Source of the DNA: Folioceros fuciformis
Taxonomy: Eukaryota; Anthocerotophyta; Anthocerotopsida; Anthocerotales
NCBI GenBank assembly: GCA_049999805.1
Contig: JBNGIO010006119.1
Span: 161,211 to 196,969 of the forward strand
Length of the DNA: 35,759 nucleotides
Direction of reading: 5' to 3'
This document shows, piece by piece, positions 1-10,771 of the stretch. Both the position numbers and the translations under genes were made by a program. Numbering within the stretch: the stretch's first letter is position 1; every line of letters begins with the position of its first letter. Below the pieces are notes generated by a model. That model was not told where the DNA came from. It was given only the letters and a program-made list of their open reading frames with translations, and did no database searches.

Positions 1-807
1 CCAGCAAAGACCTCCACTAAAATCCAAAATTTCCTCTTTTTGTTTTCCTTTTTATTTTATTTTCTCTATTTTCTATATGCACGGTGCGGTGATCTTTGCA
101 GAGGAGCAAATCCCGCCTCGCTTTATGCTTCTTTTCAATTTCGGTCTCCCTCCAAGGACTCGAGGGGCGCTCTGAAATTGCCGCTGAGGAGTTGGGCGTT
201 TTGGCGAGATAGTCTCACGGCTCACGCGCTCAAGAGAGCTTCATCTCTCACGCTCGGACTGTGTTTGGAGAGCTCGTTGGGAGCAAAGCAGGGCGCTGGG
301 TTTTTCATTCAAATCTTCCCCTCCCTACGCTCTCTTTCCTCAAGACGCCGTCAAGATGTCAGTCTCTGGGAGCATGCTAGAAGCTCCTCGTCAAGGGGTC
401 GGAATTGGGCACGGCCCCTAGTCGGGCCTGCAGTAGTGCCGTGGTCCTGCATTGTTTCAATCCTTAGCTTTCTGCTAGGGTCCTGGCCAAAGCAAGAAGC
501 AGTGGGAGAGTCAGTGAGTCTTTGTGCATGCATTTACTCACGTTCCGCGCTACCAGGAGATGACCTGTCGAGGAGACTGGCACTTCAATCTGGCTGTTGG
601 CCAGGTAGCTGCGAGGGTTGGAGCGGTGCAGAAGCAGGAACAGGTGCAAAGGATGGGGTCTGGTGTCAGGACGGTGCGGGGCCCTTGAGTAGGGAGGTTT
701 TACGGATTTGTGGCATGTTGCCTTCCGCAATGCTTGCTCTTTGTCCTTGGGGCAGCAACAGTATGTATTTCGAACAACGTGGCTGCGTGGAAGCTGGTGT
801 CTAGATT
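1..807. other. Upstream region and 5' leader of the GCP3 gene
   Basis: This stretch lies before the GCP3 start codon and is rich in pyrimidine runs near its left end. A 254-codon open frame crosses it on the plus strand, but its composition is unremarkable, it shows no family similarity I recognise and it ends just before the GCP3 ATG. I read the region as promoter plus 5' leader. No TATA box or RNA gene could be placed with confidence. Confidence 0.5.
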
Positions 808-3564
808 ATGGACGGGGAGGCTGTAGCGGATCTGGTGAAGCAGCTGGTTTCTAGGATATTTCCCCCCGCCAGCGATCAGGGGAATGGAGTCGGGAAGTTT
901 GGGGACGTGCAAGACAGTGCTTACAACTACGCCATGCGGATTATTGGCAGCAGAATTTCCCCTTCCCTTACCAAGGATGAGAATGCGATGGCCGAGGCAA
1001 TTAAGCGGAAGCTGGTTCTGGATAGAAGGTCCGGGGATGCCCTCACTTTTGCGGATTTGTATAGGAGATTAGTGTCGCAGAGTAGTGCTGGTGGTATAGA
1101 TAATCGTTGGGCGGTTCTCTACCTTCTGCAAGCAATTGCCGAGGATCAGAGCCGTGAAACTGCGGAAACCAGAGGGACGGCTGTCCCGTTCACCTCTACC
1201 TTGCTGGGCCCCGCTGCTTATGGAGGCCTACCAGCTCTGCACAACTCGCCTGCACCGCTAGGCAAGGGGAAGGCTGCCAATGGAGCACTCGACGCCCTTT
1301 CTGCCTCTAGGTCTTCCAGACCTTTCACCACGCAGCAGCGGAAGATGCCTGGCACGGACATATCCTTGGGCCATCGAGGAGGTGTCTTGATTTTGGCGAA
1401 AGATGCTGACAATGTGAGAGCCGCAGCTCTCAGAGAGTTTTTGGAGATACAGCAAGATGAGACCGACGTGACAGAGATGGCTCTTGTGCGAGATGTCCTG
1501 TTCGTGTGCCAAGGAATTGAAGGACGCTACATAAAGTATGACAAGGTGAATGATGGTTATGCAGTTGGTGATGCATTCAAGGTTCCTAAGGCAACTCGAA
1601 CCCTCGTTCGCCGGTTGTGTGAGGTAGGCTGGCTTTTCAAGCGAGTGAGAAATTACATCTCATCGAGTTCAGGCGATGGCATGCTAGAGGCGATTGGGAC
1701 GGTCGGACAGGCTTTTGTAGCCTCGCTTCAGGAAGAGATGTCCGACTACTATCGGTTGATGGCAGTGTTGGAGTCTCAGGCCCACAATCCAATTCCATCC
1801 ATGTCTGCTGGTGAGGGTGGGAACTACTTGTCACTGAGAAGGTTGTCAGTGTGGCTTGCAGAACCTCTTGTGAGAATGAGATCGATGGCAGTTCTAGTGG
1901 ATGACTGCAAGGCTCTGAGAGGTGGCGAAATGGCTGCGGCAATCCACATGCATGCACAACATGGTGATCCCTTGGTTCACAGCTTCATCAGGTCCATGTT
2001 GCGCCGAGTATGCTCCCCTCTATTTGAGATGGTGAGAAAATGGGTTCTGGAAGGGGAAGTCGATGATCCTCATGGGGAATTTTTTGTCGTGGCTCAAGCA
2101 GTGAAGGCAGAAGCATTGTGGCGTGATGGTTATCGCCTGCAAAGTTCCATGCTTCCATCATTCATTCCAGAACCACTTGCCCAACTTATCCTTAGAACAG
2201 GTAAGTCAATCAACTTCCTGAGAGTATGCTGTGAAGATCAAGATTGGGTAAAGGCTGCTGCTGATGCAGTGGCTGCTGCCGGGACATCAGCTGGTGGCGA
2301 AGGTCTTGGGTACGGTGAAACTGAAGCATTAGAAACTTTGGTGGTGGAGGCTGCAAGGAGGATTGATCAGCATCTGCTTCAGATAATGTTCAACCGTTAC
2401 AAATTTCGGGACCATTGTCTTGCTGTAAAACGGTATCTGCTGTTGGGTCAAGGTGACTTTATTCAGTATCTCATGGATCTGGTGGGTCTTGATTTGTCTC
2501 AACCAGCCAACACTGTGAGCTCCTTTCGGATCTCAGGTACTCTGGAGAGTGCAATTCGGGCGTCAAATGCACAATATGATGATGGGGATATCCTGGACAG
2601 GCTGCGTGTTAAAATGATGCCACACAATGCTGGGGATAGGGGTTGGGATGTGTTTTCCCTAGAATACAACACCAGGGATCCTCTCACCACAGTGTTCTCA
2701 GAGCTGGTTATGGCCAAGTATCTTCGCATCTTCAATTTTCTGTGGAGGTTGAAGAGAGTTGAGCATGCTCTGAGTGCAACATGGCAGACAATGAAGCCAA
2801 ATTGCGTAATAGCTCATCTTCGGTCCCCCAAAGATGGAGGTGGCAGGTCTCAGCTGGCAGCTGTTTTGAGGCGCTGCCAGACACTGAGGAATGAGATGAA
2901 TCACTTTGTGACCAACCTCCAATATTACATCATGTTTGAGGTGCTAGAGTACTCATGGTCAGATTTTTTGCAAGACATGGAGTCAGCTTGTGACCTTGAT
3001 GAGCTTATTGCAGCGCATGAGAAATATCTTGATTCGATCATTGAAAAGTCACTGCTTGGAGAGAGGTCCCAACTGTTATGCAAGACTCTGTTTTCTCTCT
3101 TTGACCTCATTCTTCGTTTCCGGGGACTAGCAGAGCGCCTGTACGAAAATGCCCGTGAACTCCAGACCAGGTGTGTGACAGCTCTTGGCTGCATCCTGAG
3201 AAGTAGTGTTTGTGTGGGTTCATCTGTTTCTAAGTAGTCCTGTTGGCGATTCTGCAGGGGAGAGTCGCAGGTCAAGAAAGAAGCCCAGGTGGGAAACAAG
3301 AAGGTGCGACCAGCTTCACCCTTTGTAATCAATGGGGACTTTTCTGCCAGTATAGGAGACGAAATGGATGGCATTGCAGTGGAGTACTCGTCGTTACTGG
3401 AGGGATTCATTGCACAACTCCCAGTGCAGCAGCATGTGGATCTTAGATTCCTTTCCTTCCGCCTTGATTTCTCGGAGTTCTACACACGGCAGCACATGAA
3501 TATGTCAACCACACCCCTGAAATTTAAAAGAACTCCTTTGCTGAAGACAGGAGCGTCTGTTTAA
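808..3564 (+). CDS. GCP3: Gamma-tubulin complex component 3 (GCP3/Spc98)
   Basis: Two exons, 808-3170 and 3258-3564, are split by an 87-nt intron; the product is 889 residues. The protein follows plant GCP3 along its whole length. An N-terminal plant-type segment comes first. The Spc97/Spc98 core follows, with stretches such as LRTGKSINFLRVCC, GLGYGETEALE, SNAQYDDGDILDRLRVKMMP and NFLWRLKRVEHAL, and the C-terminal part has EMNHFVTNLQYYIMFEVLE. Exon 2 gives the family ending, with QLPVQQHVDLRFLSFRLDFSEFY. GCP3 pairs with GCP2 and gamma-tubulin to build the small complex that nucleates microtubules, in plants at the nuclear envelope and on existing cortical microtubules. Exon 1 is unusually long for a plant GCP gene and holds 88% of the coding sequence. 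The ATG was chosen because it gives the family N-terminus. The intron lies in a poorly conserved linker, and skipping it would end the protein early at 3237. Confidence 0.95.
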
Positions 3565-4625
3565 CTTTGGGGTTCCGGTTCTAGCACTTAGCATGCATTT
3601 CCTGTTGTCTACTTAGTTTTATTGCTCCTCTGGTTGTATGCCAGAAACTGAGCTCAAATCTTCCGTTGGCACCTTGGGGAAAGCGTTCGAAAAAGGCAGT
3701 CGCATTTTCACGACGGCTTCCACGAAACTTGTAGCTTATGATGGAGCTGATGCTTGCCTTCGAAATGCAGTTGGTGGTAGTTGTCGGCAAACACTTCATG
3801 GCTACAGCCCAAGTCCTCTCGTCCATTCAACACAGTGAGTGCACAGGGAACAACCACACCAAGACGTAGAGGTAGCAGCGCCGCCAACGGCATGGTCCCA
3901 TGAGGCTTGCGCTTTCGTCCGATCCCTGACCCGACGGCAGGTAGACAAATCCACGTGGGCACCGGCGCAAACTGTGGTATGAATGGTCAGTTTGACCACC
4001 TCGACATGCCGCACGGTAGCCGCACCAGTAGTTTAGATCCAAAGTTGAACTTCTGAAACGTTTGTCGTCCAGCTGGCCAGTCGTTTACTGTGGTGAAATC
4101 TGGGGGCAAGACGTCAGGCTCAATCCATGGCAACCGAGTCCGAGGTTGTGTCGGTTCACCGACGTTGCCTACCAAGTGGCCACTCCACTAACTCGCCGCA
4201 GAACTGCCGGCCAGGGACTTGAATTTGTCTGTCAAATGGTTATCTTGGATTCCATACGGCTGCTGGAATCGCCTGATCTGAGCGTGACCAGCTGTGAATG
4301 GAATCAGGAAGGTCAGGGTTTAGGGCTTATGTTTGCTCTTACTGATGGCTTCTGTTCAGCGAAAACACATCAGTGTGTGATGCCGAGGTCGTCAACCCCC
4401 TTCAGATTTGTCGAAGGGCCAGGATTGATTGCTGCCACGGTTGAGCGGTAGCGACATTTTTTCAGATGGGAAGGTGACACCGATGAGGCGCCTGTCGCGG
4501 TTGCAGAAACAAGTTGAAGGTGCAACAGCAAGATCGAAGTCGCATGGTGTCATTCCCTCAGTTTCTGAAGCGGAGATGTTCACTGGTTGTTGACCACCTT
4601 TGATTTGCAGCTTATTTTCACGAAC
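3565..4625. other. Intergenic region between GCP3 and the coiled-coil gene
   Basis: This holds the GCP3 3' flank and the promoter and leader of the next gene. Short open frames on both strands overlap each other, and none has recognisable similarity. I see no RNA gene, repeat or clear promoter box. Confidence 0.5.
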
Positions 4626-7600
4626 ATGGAGGAGGATGACAATGACATCGACTCGCTCTTTGAGGGGATGGATTTCGTCATGCCAGGATCGCCTGTCGGT
4701 GCGGAAAGTGGGCACTTTCGGGAGCTTTCAGGAGATGGAATGCCACCAGATCTCGTGCCTCCTGCGGTTTCTGCTCTGAATTCTGATCAGGTGAACCAGC
4801 TACCAGCACAGGTGTTGCTTCACTCTGAAGCTCCGGCATCAGACGCGTCTGCTTCCCAAACGTCGCCAAATGCGTCGTCGTCTCAGGGGGCTTTGATCCG
4901 AACTCCGAGTGAGCCTCTCGACGAGAACCTGTTCAGTGGCCTCAGCTTATCAGTGACTGATAACGTAACAGAGGATGTGTCTCTCTCGAGCTGTGCATTA
5001 TCGGGAACGGTCGACAATGTGACGGTTCCTGCGAGCAATGTTTTGTGGGATCATCCATCTTTCAATAGCCGTGGGGATAAGCCTCATGTCGAGAAGGAAG
5101 GAGTCAGATTTCAGAATATCATGGCAGCCTACGGTGATCTGCCTGCAACTCAACCGGCAGTGTCATCAGCTCCTACTCATGCTGTAAGGCCAGCTACCAT
5201 CAAGAGGAAGAAGCGAAGCTTGAAGATCGGTTATGGGAGAGAAGCTGAGGAGAATGAGGACGAGGCACACACAAAGGTGCCTGACAAGAGCAAAAGTGTG
5301 CTAACAAGTGACTCAAGTGCATCCGGACATGGTACGCGAGTACGTAGTATACGGCTGTTTTGAAATCCCTGGGCTGTGTGGGTGAACGTTGGTTGTGAAA
5401 CCGAGGGATTGAACTTGCCAAGGTAGTCAGGATTGCCAAATATGTTTCCAGCACCCTGGGAAAGGAAGTGGGTTTGGATGTCGTTGATATGATATCGTCC
5501 GTTAGGATTGAATAGTGAGGATCAGACATGTGGTATGGTGAAGGACGATTCTGAGGGAAGTTTACCATCGCGACGAGGGGCCCAAAATGTTTCCTTTCTA
5601 TCCATGTCGTTCCTTGTATTGACTCGCATATGGTTAGGACTGTACATGTTATACAGAGATTGTGGTAGTAATGTTGGTTTTTTGAGTTGTTGCAGGTTTG
5701 AATACGCACAGCAGAGAAAACCCAGTGCTTACACCTCAGATTCAATATGATTCAATAGATGAAACGTCTCAGGAGAAGGCAGTGGAAGTTATGCGTGGTC
5801 TGGGCCGGGGAACAGAGCTGCAATCGAAGTCGACCGAGCACGTCACGGTCTACGGTAGTGCGGATGCTGCAGTTGACCTTCCTCAGCAGGAGAAGTTAGA
5901 AAAGTTAGCAGCAATTTCCAGTGCTAATTCAGAGGACCAATTGGAAGCGGTAGAAACAGAAGCACAGACAGAAAATGACGTTGGGAATGAGGTGTCTAGT
6001 AGTGACATCGTTAAGAACATTGTTGCACACAGTGAAACAGAGGCTGAGGTGGATCTTCCTGTCAATGGAGAAGGTGGCGATACTGAAGACATTGTGGCTG
6101 GTGATCCACGTACCTTAGAAGGAAGGTTAGAAAACCTAAAAAGAGCCATCTCTGAGAAGCTGAAGGCATTGGACGGAAGGCGGACTGCTGCATTCTCTCG
6201 TAGAAAGGATGCAGTCCAAAACAAAAGGTTTATTGCTGGAGAAGTTTCTGCGTTAATTGCCAGATTGAAAGAGCTTGAATCAGAGCTGCAGTCTGCCTGT
6301 GAGAAGGAGGATTTTGAAAGTGCTGATATCCTCAGTGAAAGTGCTAAGGAGGCTGAAAACGCATTGGATAATGCATCCGAAGCTTTTAGGCTTGCAGAGG
6401 CAGCTTGCGATGCTGCAGCAGAGGGGCTCCAGAGTGTTCTTGATTTGCAGATGAAAATACAAGTCGAAGGAATCCACCTCCTGGACAGCTTGACGCAGGT
6501 ACGGTCTCTCAAACTGGTTTGCGCAATTCTTTTCTGTAATGAGATCTTGTCAAGTAGCCTTGAGTACGAGAAGCGTAAGGCACAGATGTTATGCCAATAA
6601 AGCTGTGCTCCAGAGCTGGGTCTGCATGATCTGTTTCAACTTTGGATAGTCCAATTTCCAGTTCCTTTTTTTTTTGAGACCAGGACGCACAAGAAGAATC
6701 GCAAAAATTGCGAGAGGCTGTAGAGCAAACTGCCGCTAAGGACACTGCTAGGCTGATAGCTGAGGAGAAGGCGTTGGAGATGAAAAAGAACAAGGCAATT
6801 TTGGAACAGAAGGTAACTGCGGAGGCTATGACTGAGCTAGACAGAGCTGTCATTGACTCCTCAGCAGAGGACGTGAAGCACAAGGCAATCTTGAAAGATA
6901 GACGGAAGCAACTGAATGAAGAGCTTGAGAACCTACGCTTGATGGTTAAGGCTAAAGAGGCGGAAATTGAAGATCTTGATCAAGACATTTCTCAAATTGA
7001 TGAGACAATCTCCACCATAGCTGCCAAGTTTGAAGTGCAAAGACAATATTTGAAGATGGAGGCAGAAGCTGTGTCAGTGATACTGTACGAGCTGCAGACT
7101 GAAAGCGAACAGCTGGATGCAGAGAGAAGGCAAGTCGAAGATCTTCGGTTAACTGTACAGGGAAGGGCCTCCGTGCTGTTAGACATTGCGAGTGCCGCTG
7201 CACTTGAGTCAACAGCAATGCAGCAAGCGGTAGAGCTTCGGGCAGCTGCTGCCAGGATCAGCCTTCTATGCAGGAAGAAAAAAGTGGAGTTGGCAGAGAA
7301 GGAGTTGTATGCATCAGAGAAATGTAAGGCACTTCGAGAAAATGCATCAGCTGCACGGGGTGCACTTCAGGTGCGTGTCATTGCTGCTCACCTGGATGCA
7401 ACACAGCTGTTGGTAGTTTGCGAGGTGCAGGACAGCTGATGTTGTATGCTTCCATTGCTCAACATTTGGTGTGTGTGAATATCACAAATGGGGTTGAAAA
7501 GCTGACCCTGCCTCATCTCTCCTGTGGTGCATGCTCAGGAATTGAGCTGTCTGAAGGAGAAACTGCAACAAGGATTTGCTGCTGCCAAGCAACAGGTTGC

Positions 7601-8243
7601 TTTTGCAGAGAAACGAGGCCCTGAGCTGGAGAGTGAAAAGCGACTTGCTGCCAGTTCCAGGAACTTCAAAGAAGCTGCTAGGTTGGCTGCGGAAGCAAAG
7701 ACCCTTATCAATGAAAGAATCACAGCTACGGGTGCCATGAATAAGATCGCAACTGAACTTCAAAAGGTCGAGGAGGAGGCAGAAGCTCGAGTAAGTGCTG
7801 TAAGTGATCTAGAGACAGCTTTATCAGCCACCGAGAGGGAAGCTGCAATGGCAAGGTGTGAGAGACTCAGGCTTATAGCTGCTGCAGCCAGGGACGAGAG
7901 TAAGTCTGTTTTGGAGCTCGAAGATTCTGCTGAAGCAGAGAGCTTGGATGCAGAAGCTGAAGCTTCAGACATAGAGGCAGATCAGCTTAAGAGAATGTAC
8001 AACTTGGAGGGGGACCAATTTGAAAAGTTGTCAAGTTTGCCTCTGAAAGGAAGTAGCCTTGACAGTGAGGGCATGGTAAAGGATATTGGCGATGTAACAG
8101 TGAATTCCTTAGCCACTGCAGAAGGAACACTGGCCGTCAGTGTGGTTGGAGATCCAGGATATCCTGAACTTACAGAATCTGAAGGTTTTGGGGATATTCA
8201 TGGTCACAAGACGAATTTGAAGTCATGTCTAGTTAGCTATTGA
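4626..8243 (+). CDS. Long coiled-coil protein with a UVR-like motif, function unknown
   Basis: Four exons join in phase: 4626-5331, 5696-6498, 6684-7370 and 7539-8243. The product is 966 residues. It opens with an acidic segment (MEEDDNDIDSLFEGM). A low-complexity Ser/Pro-rich region and a short basic cluster (KRKKRSLK) follow. From about residue 370 to 900 it is almost wholly Glu/Ala/Lys/Gln-rich heptad-like helix, a predicted coiled coil. Near the start of the helical part, LESELQSACEKEDFESADIL resembles a UVR helical hairpin. The architecture recalls plant proteins loosely annotated as SMC-like or wound-responsive coiled-coil proteins, but there are no ATPase heads, so it is not an SMC protein. 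I do not recognise a function; a scaffold role is only a guess. The last exon could be longer: a basic open stretch lies just beyond the stop at 8251-8340, but I found no good splice into it. Confidence 0.75.
6261..6359 (+). other. UVR-like helical hairpin motif inside the coiled-coil protein
   Basis: The encoded stretch contains L..EL..A.EKEDFE.AD.L.E..KEAE. This matches the spacing of the UVR motif first described in UvrB/UvrC and also found in Clp-associated and some plastid proteins, where it mediates helix-hairpin protein contacts. Only the motif pattern is seen; its function here is inferred. Confidence 0.45.
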
Positions 8244-9071
8244 AGTACATGTGAAACGCAAGCGATATTCTCAACATGCAGGCAGTAAACGCAACAGGAA
8301 GCAATATTTCAGACTGCATCGGTCTGACTTGAAGGTGGGTGGTCCATTTGGATTGAGTTCCTCCCAAATTGCAAGCTCAGAACGGTATAGTAAAAAGCGT
8401 TGGACGTTTCTGCTAGAGGAATCACTGTTTCTGATCAGCGTGATCACATACAGGGTACGTCATGCATTCATGTCCATGCTTATCACCTGTATCCTGTTTN
8501 NNNNNNNNNNNNNNNNNNNNNNNNNNNNNNNNNNNNNNNNNNNNNNNNNNNNNNNNNNNNNNNNNNNNNNNNNNNNNNNNNNNNNNNNNNNNNNNNNNNG
8601 ACGTACAGCCGCCTGTAGGGTGACAGAACCGACGGTATATCCAAGGTTTGCAGTAACACGACTTGGGTGGAGTTTGCCTTAAAGCTGTTGTCTGTTGGCA
8701 TACTCTGGGCAAGATCATTAGCACACAGATTTTGCAGCTTCGCGAATGTCACCTCGCCTCACAGTACATCATCTGCGTCCGTATCTCACGTATGCGGGGT
8801 TGCTGTCAGCGGACAGCGCTCCTACTCGTCTGTAGATCTGACTGGGGGAAAACAAGCCCGATTTCTTTAAACATATTTGTTAAGTTACACGATTCGCACT
8901 TGTCCTTGGGCGGGAAATCGGTGGCAGCCCAGCCTGCGTAATCTAGCGCTTCTCAGCCGCTGGAGGCTTACTCGTCTGACTGGTTGGCGTTCCTTAACCC
9001 TTGATTTCGAATACCACGCCATTGCTTGCTCCAGAACCATCTCCCGCGCATCGTCCACCGTCATACGGAGC
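8244..9071. other. Intergenic region with assembly gap, coiled-coil 3' flank to DCC1 leader
   Basis: This contains the 3' flank of the coiled-coil gene, a 100-N gap at 8500-8599 and the DCC1 leader. The open frame before the gap (8251-8499) is rich in Lys and Arg but has no start of its own. The flanks of this gap show no shared sequence, unlike the gap at 32642, so missing bases are possible. Confidence 0.5.
8500..8599. other. Assembly gap (100 N)
   Basis: A run of exactly 100 N, the usual placeholder for a gap of unknown length. It sits between two genes and interrupts no coding exon that I can identify. Confidence 0.97.
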
Positions 9072-10644
9072 ATGCTCAAGGCGCTGGGCATCGATGAGAG
9101 CGACAGCGCTGGGAGCACAAAACTTAATTATGGACGCAACTTCGGTTGCCAGCATTACAGACTTCTGGAGGTGGACGAAGGGCTTCTCAAAGAAATATTG
9201 GACGGCAGGTAGAGCTCAATTCTGTGAACGTGATGGTCCCCTACAGTTTCCGTCACCTGATGATGTGCTTCTCTGCCAGAGTGTGTATCAAAGGAGCTTC
9301 AAATGAAGAGGCAGTACTTTGTAGCAGTTCCACCACTTATGCCGTCAAGTATGTCTCCACCTCCAACACAGTCTTACTGGTAGCTCCGGACGAGAGTGAT
9401 CGTCCCACTGAAACAGAGAATGGAGGTTATGGAGGACAGCATGGAGGTGTGTATGAGACCCCTCGGGAGATGCGGCTGCTCCTGGTAGCCGGATGGTAGT
9501 GGTCTCTCTGACATTGTGGATCCTTGAGCAGGGCACGGGAATGCCACTGTAGTAGCTACAATTGGTGGGTACGTCGAGCTCGTGGAAACAGCACCCAGGA
9601 CAGAGAAGCTGAAAATCCTGCTGACTCAGAATCCATACAAGGAAGAGCAAGATAACACAGAGACTGGTCATGTGGTTGATGGTACTCTACGAGATGAGGA
9701 TCTGGGCCTGTACAGTTGGGGTTATCTGTCGAGCAATGTACAGGCGAGTGACCAAGAGCTGGAAGGAGCCCTTAAGGAGCTCGGCGCTGTGCAGATAGGA
9801 AAACACTGGAGGACTTTGGAACCCCAGTTCATGAAGGGCATTCTCGAAGTTCTTCTTTTGAATGCTGCGTACCACGACTGGCCTTTCGATGGCCTCAAGG
9901 CGTCCGACGTTTTACCCATCATGGCGGCTGATGGTTTCCCTGAAAAGCTTGTCCGCCACTGCTTAGCCGTTTATGGAATAGAGGTGCGTATGCAGTTCCT
10001 GTCTGATGTCCCGCTCTGATAGCGTTCCATTGCAACCAAGCGTTGTCTCCTCCTGCGCAGATGCCAGGTATGCAAGAGGAAACATGGTTACTTGACCAAT
10101 CCAAAATTTGCATCCAGTACGCGAGAGAGCTCCTATTAGACAACCCAAGGTGACGGTCGAGGCTCTGTACTGATGGTGCTCACCAACTGTCACTGTGGCT
10201 CCTACGATTGATTTTAGATCCATTGCAGGTGGAAGTCTGAACAGTTCCTGGAAGAATGGCAACGGCGGTTGCCGCCTGCAATCAGGCCTACCTTGGAGAT
10301 GCTAGCGGGAGAGGCTTTGCTGGAAACTTTGGGGTCTCAGTCATGGGTGAGAGTTTTCAGTCGTTCTTCCCTCCCAGTCAAGCCTGCAGATCGATTTGCC
10401 GCACTGTTCAAAGAACAGCCAAGGTGGTTATGGGAAGATCTGCAGCACTATGTCAGGTTAGCATCTTCCCTTCGATAACTACTCGTTTCTGGCCTTCGTC
10501 CTTACCAAGTCATCTGACATTGGACCAAAATTCACGTGCAGCGATCTACGGGTTCCAGGACTATCAATAGAGGCAATGCTGCTCAAGTACACCAGAAAGA
10601 TCCAGCCGGATGCAGCCTCTCCGCCCGTTTACAGTGCAAGATAA
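9072..10644 (+). CDS. DCC1: Sister chromatid cohesion protein DCC1
   Basis: Six exons keep phase: 9072-9208, 9280-9446, 9532-9983, 10061-10149, 10229-10456 and 10542-10644. The product is 391 residues, close to human DCC1 (393). Family landmarks appear in order. LLEVDEGLLKEIL comes near the N-terminus, EEAVLCSSSTTYAVKYVSTSN next, and ELVETAPRTEKLKILL with NPY after it. VQASDQELEGALKELGAV and WPFDGLKASDVLP lie in the middle. PEKLVRHCLAVYG and a C-terminal winged-helix-like part (RPRWLWEDLQHYV-type, then SIEAMLLKY) close the protein. DCC1 binds CTF8 and CTF18 to form the alternative RFC that loads PCNA and promotes sister chromatid cohesion in the nucleus. The ATG at 9072 is the only in-frame ATG upstream of the first conserved block. 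The last two introns were chosen because reading through would lose the conserved C-terminus. The gene is convergent with the ENT gene, 127 bp apart. Confidence 0.93.
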
Positions 10645-10771
10645 ACAATTTCAACCAAAATTGGGGATAAGGAATTGCAAATTTTCTACCAGTCTATACG
10701 ACCCATGATCCTCCCCATTATTGCCCACTCTTTCATGACGTCCAGCATTACACATGATCGTGATCAACCTT
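10645..10771. other. Short convergent intergenic region (DCC1 / ENT 3' ends)
   Basis: Only 127 bp separate the DCC1 stop codon from the ENT stop codon on the opposite strand, so the two 3' untranslated regions and poly(A) sites must be very short or overlap. Confidence 0.7.

Noticed and set aside
40-804. A 254-codon open frame upstream of GCP3
   Set aside because: No family similarity and a composition that looks like leader sequence; it ends right at the GCP3 start, so it is more likely promoter and 5' leader.
5883-6512. A 209-codon minus-strand frame rich in Ser
   Set aside because: It is the reverse of the Glu/Ala/Lys-rich coiled-coil exon; such exons routinely give Ser/Leu-rich shadow frames.
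8251-8499. Extra basic C-terminal exon of the coiled-coil gene
   Set aside because: No acceptable donor and acceptor gave an in-frame join; the introns needed would be about 30-50 nt and lead to a stop.
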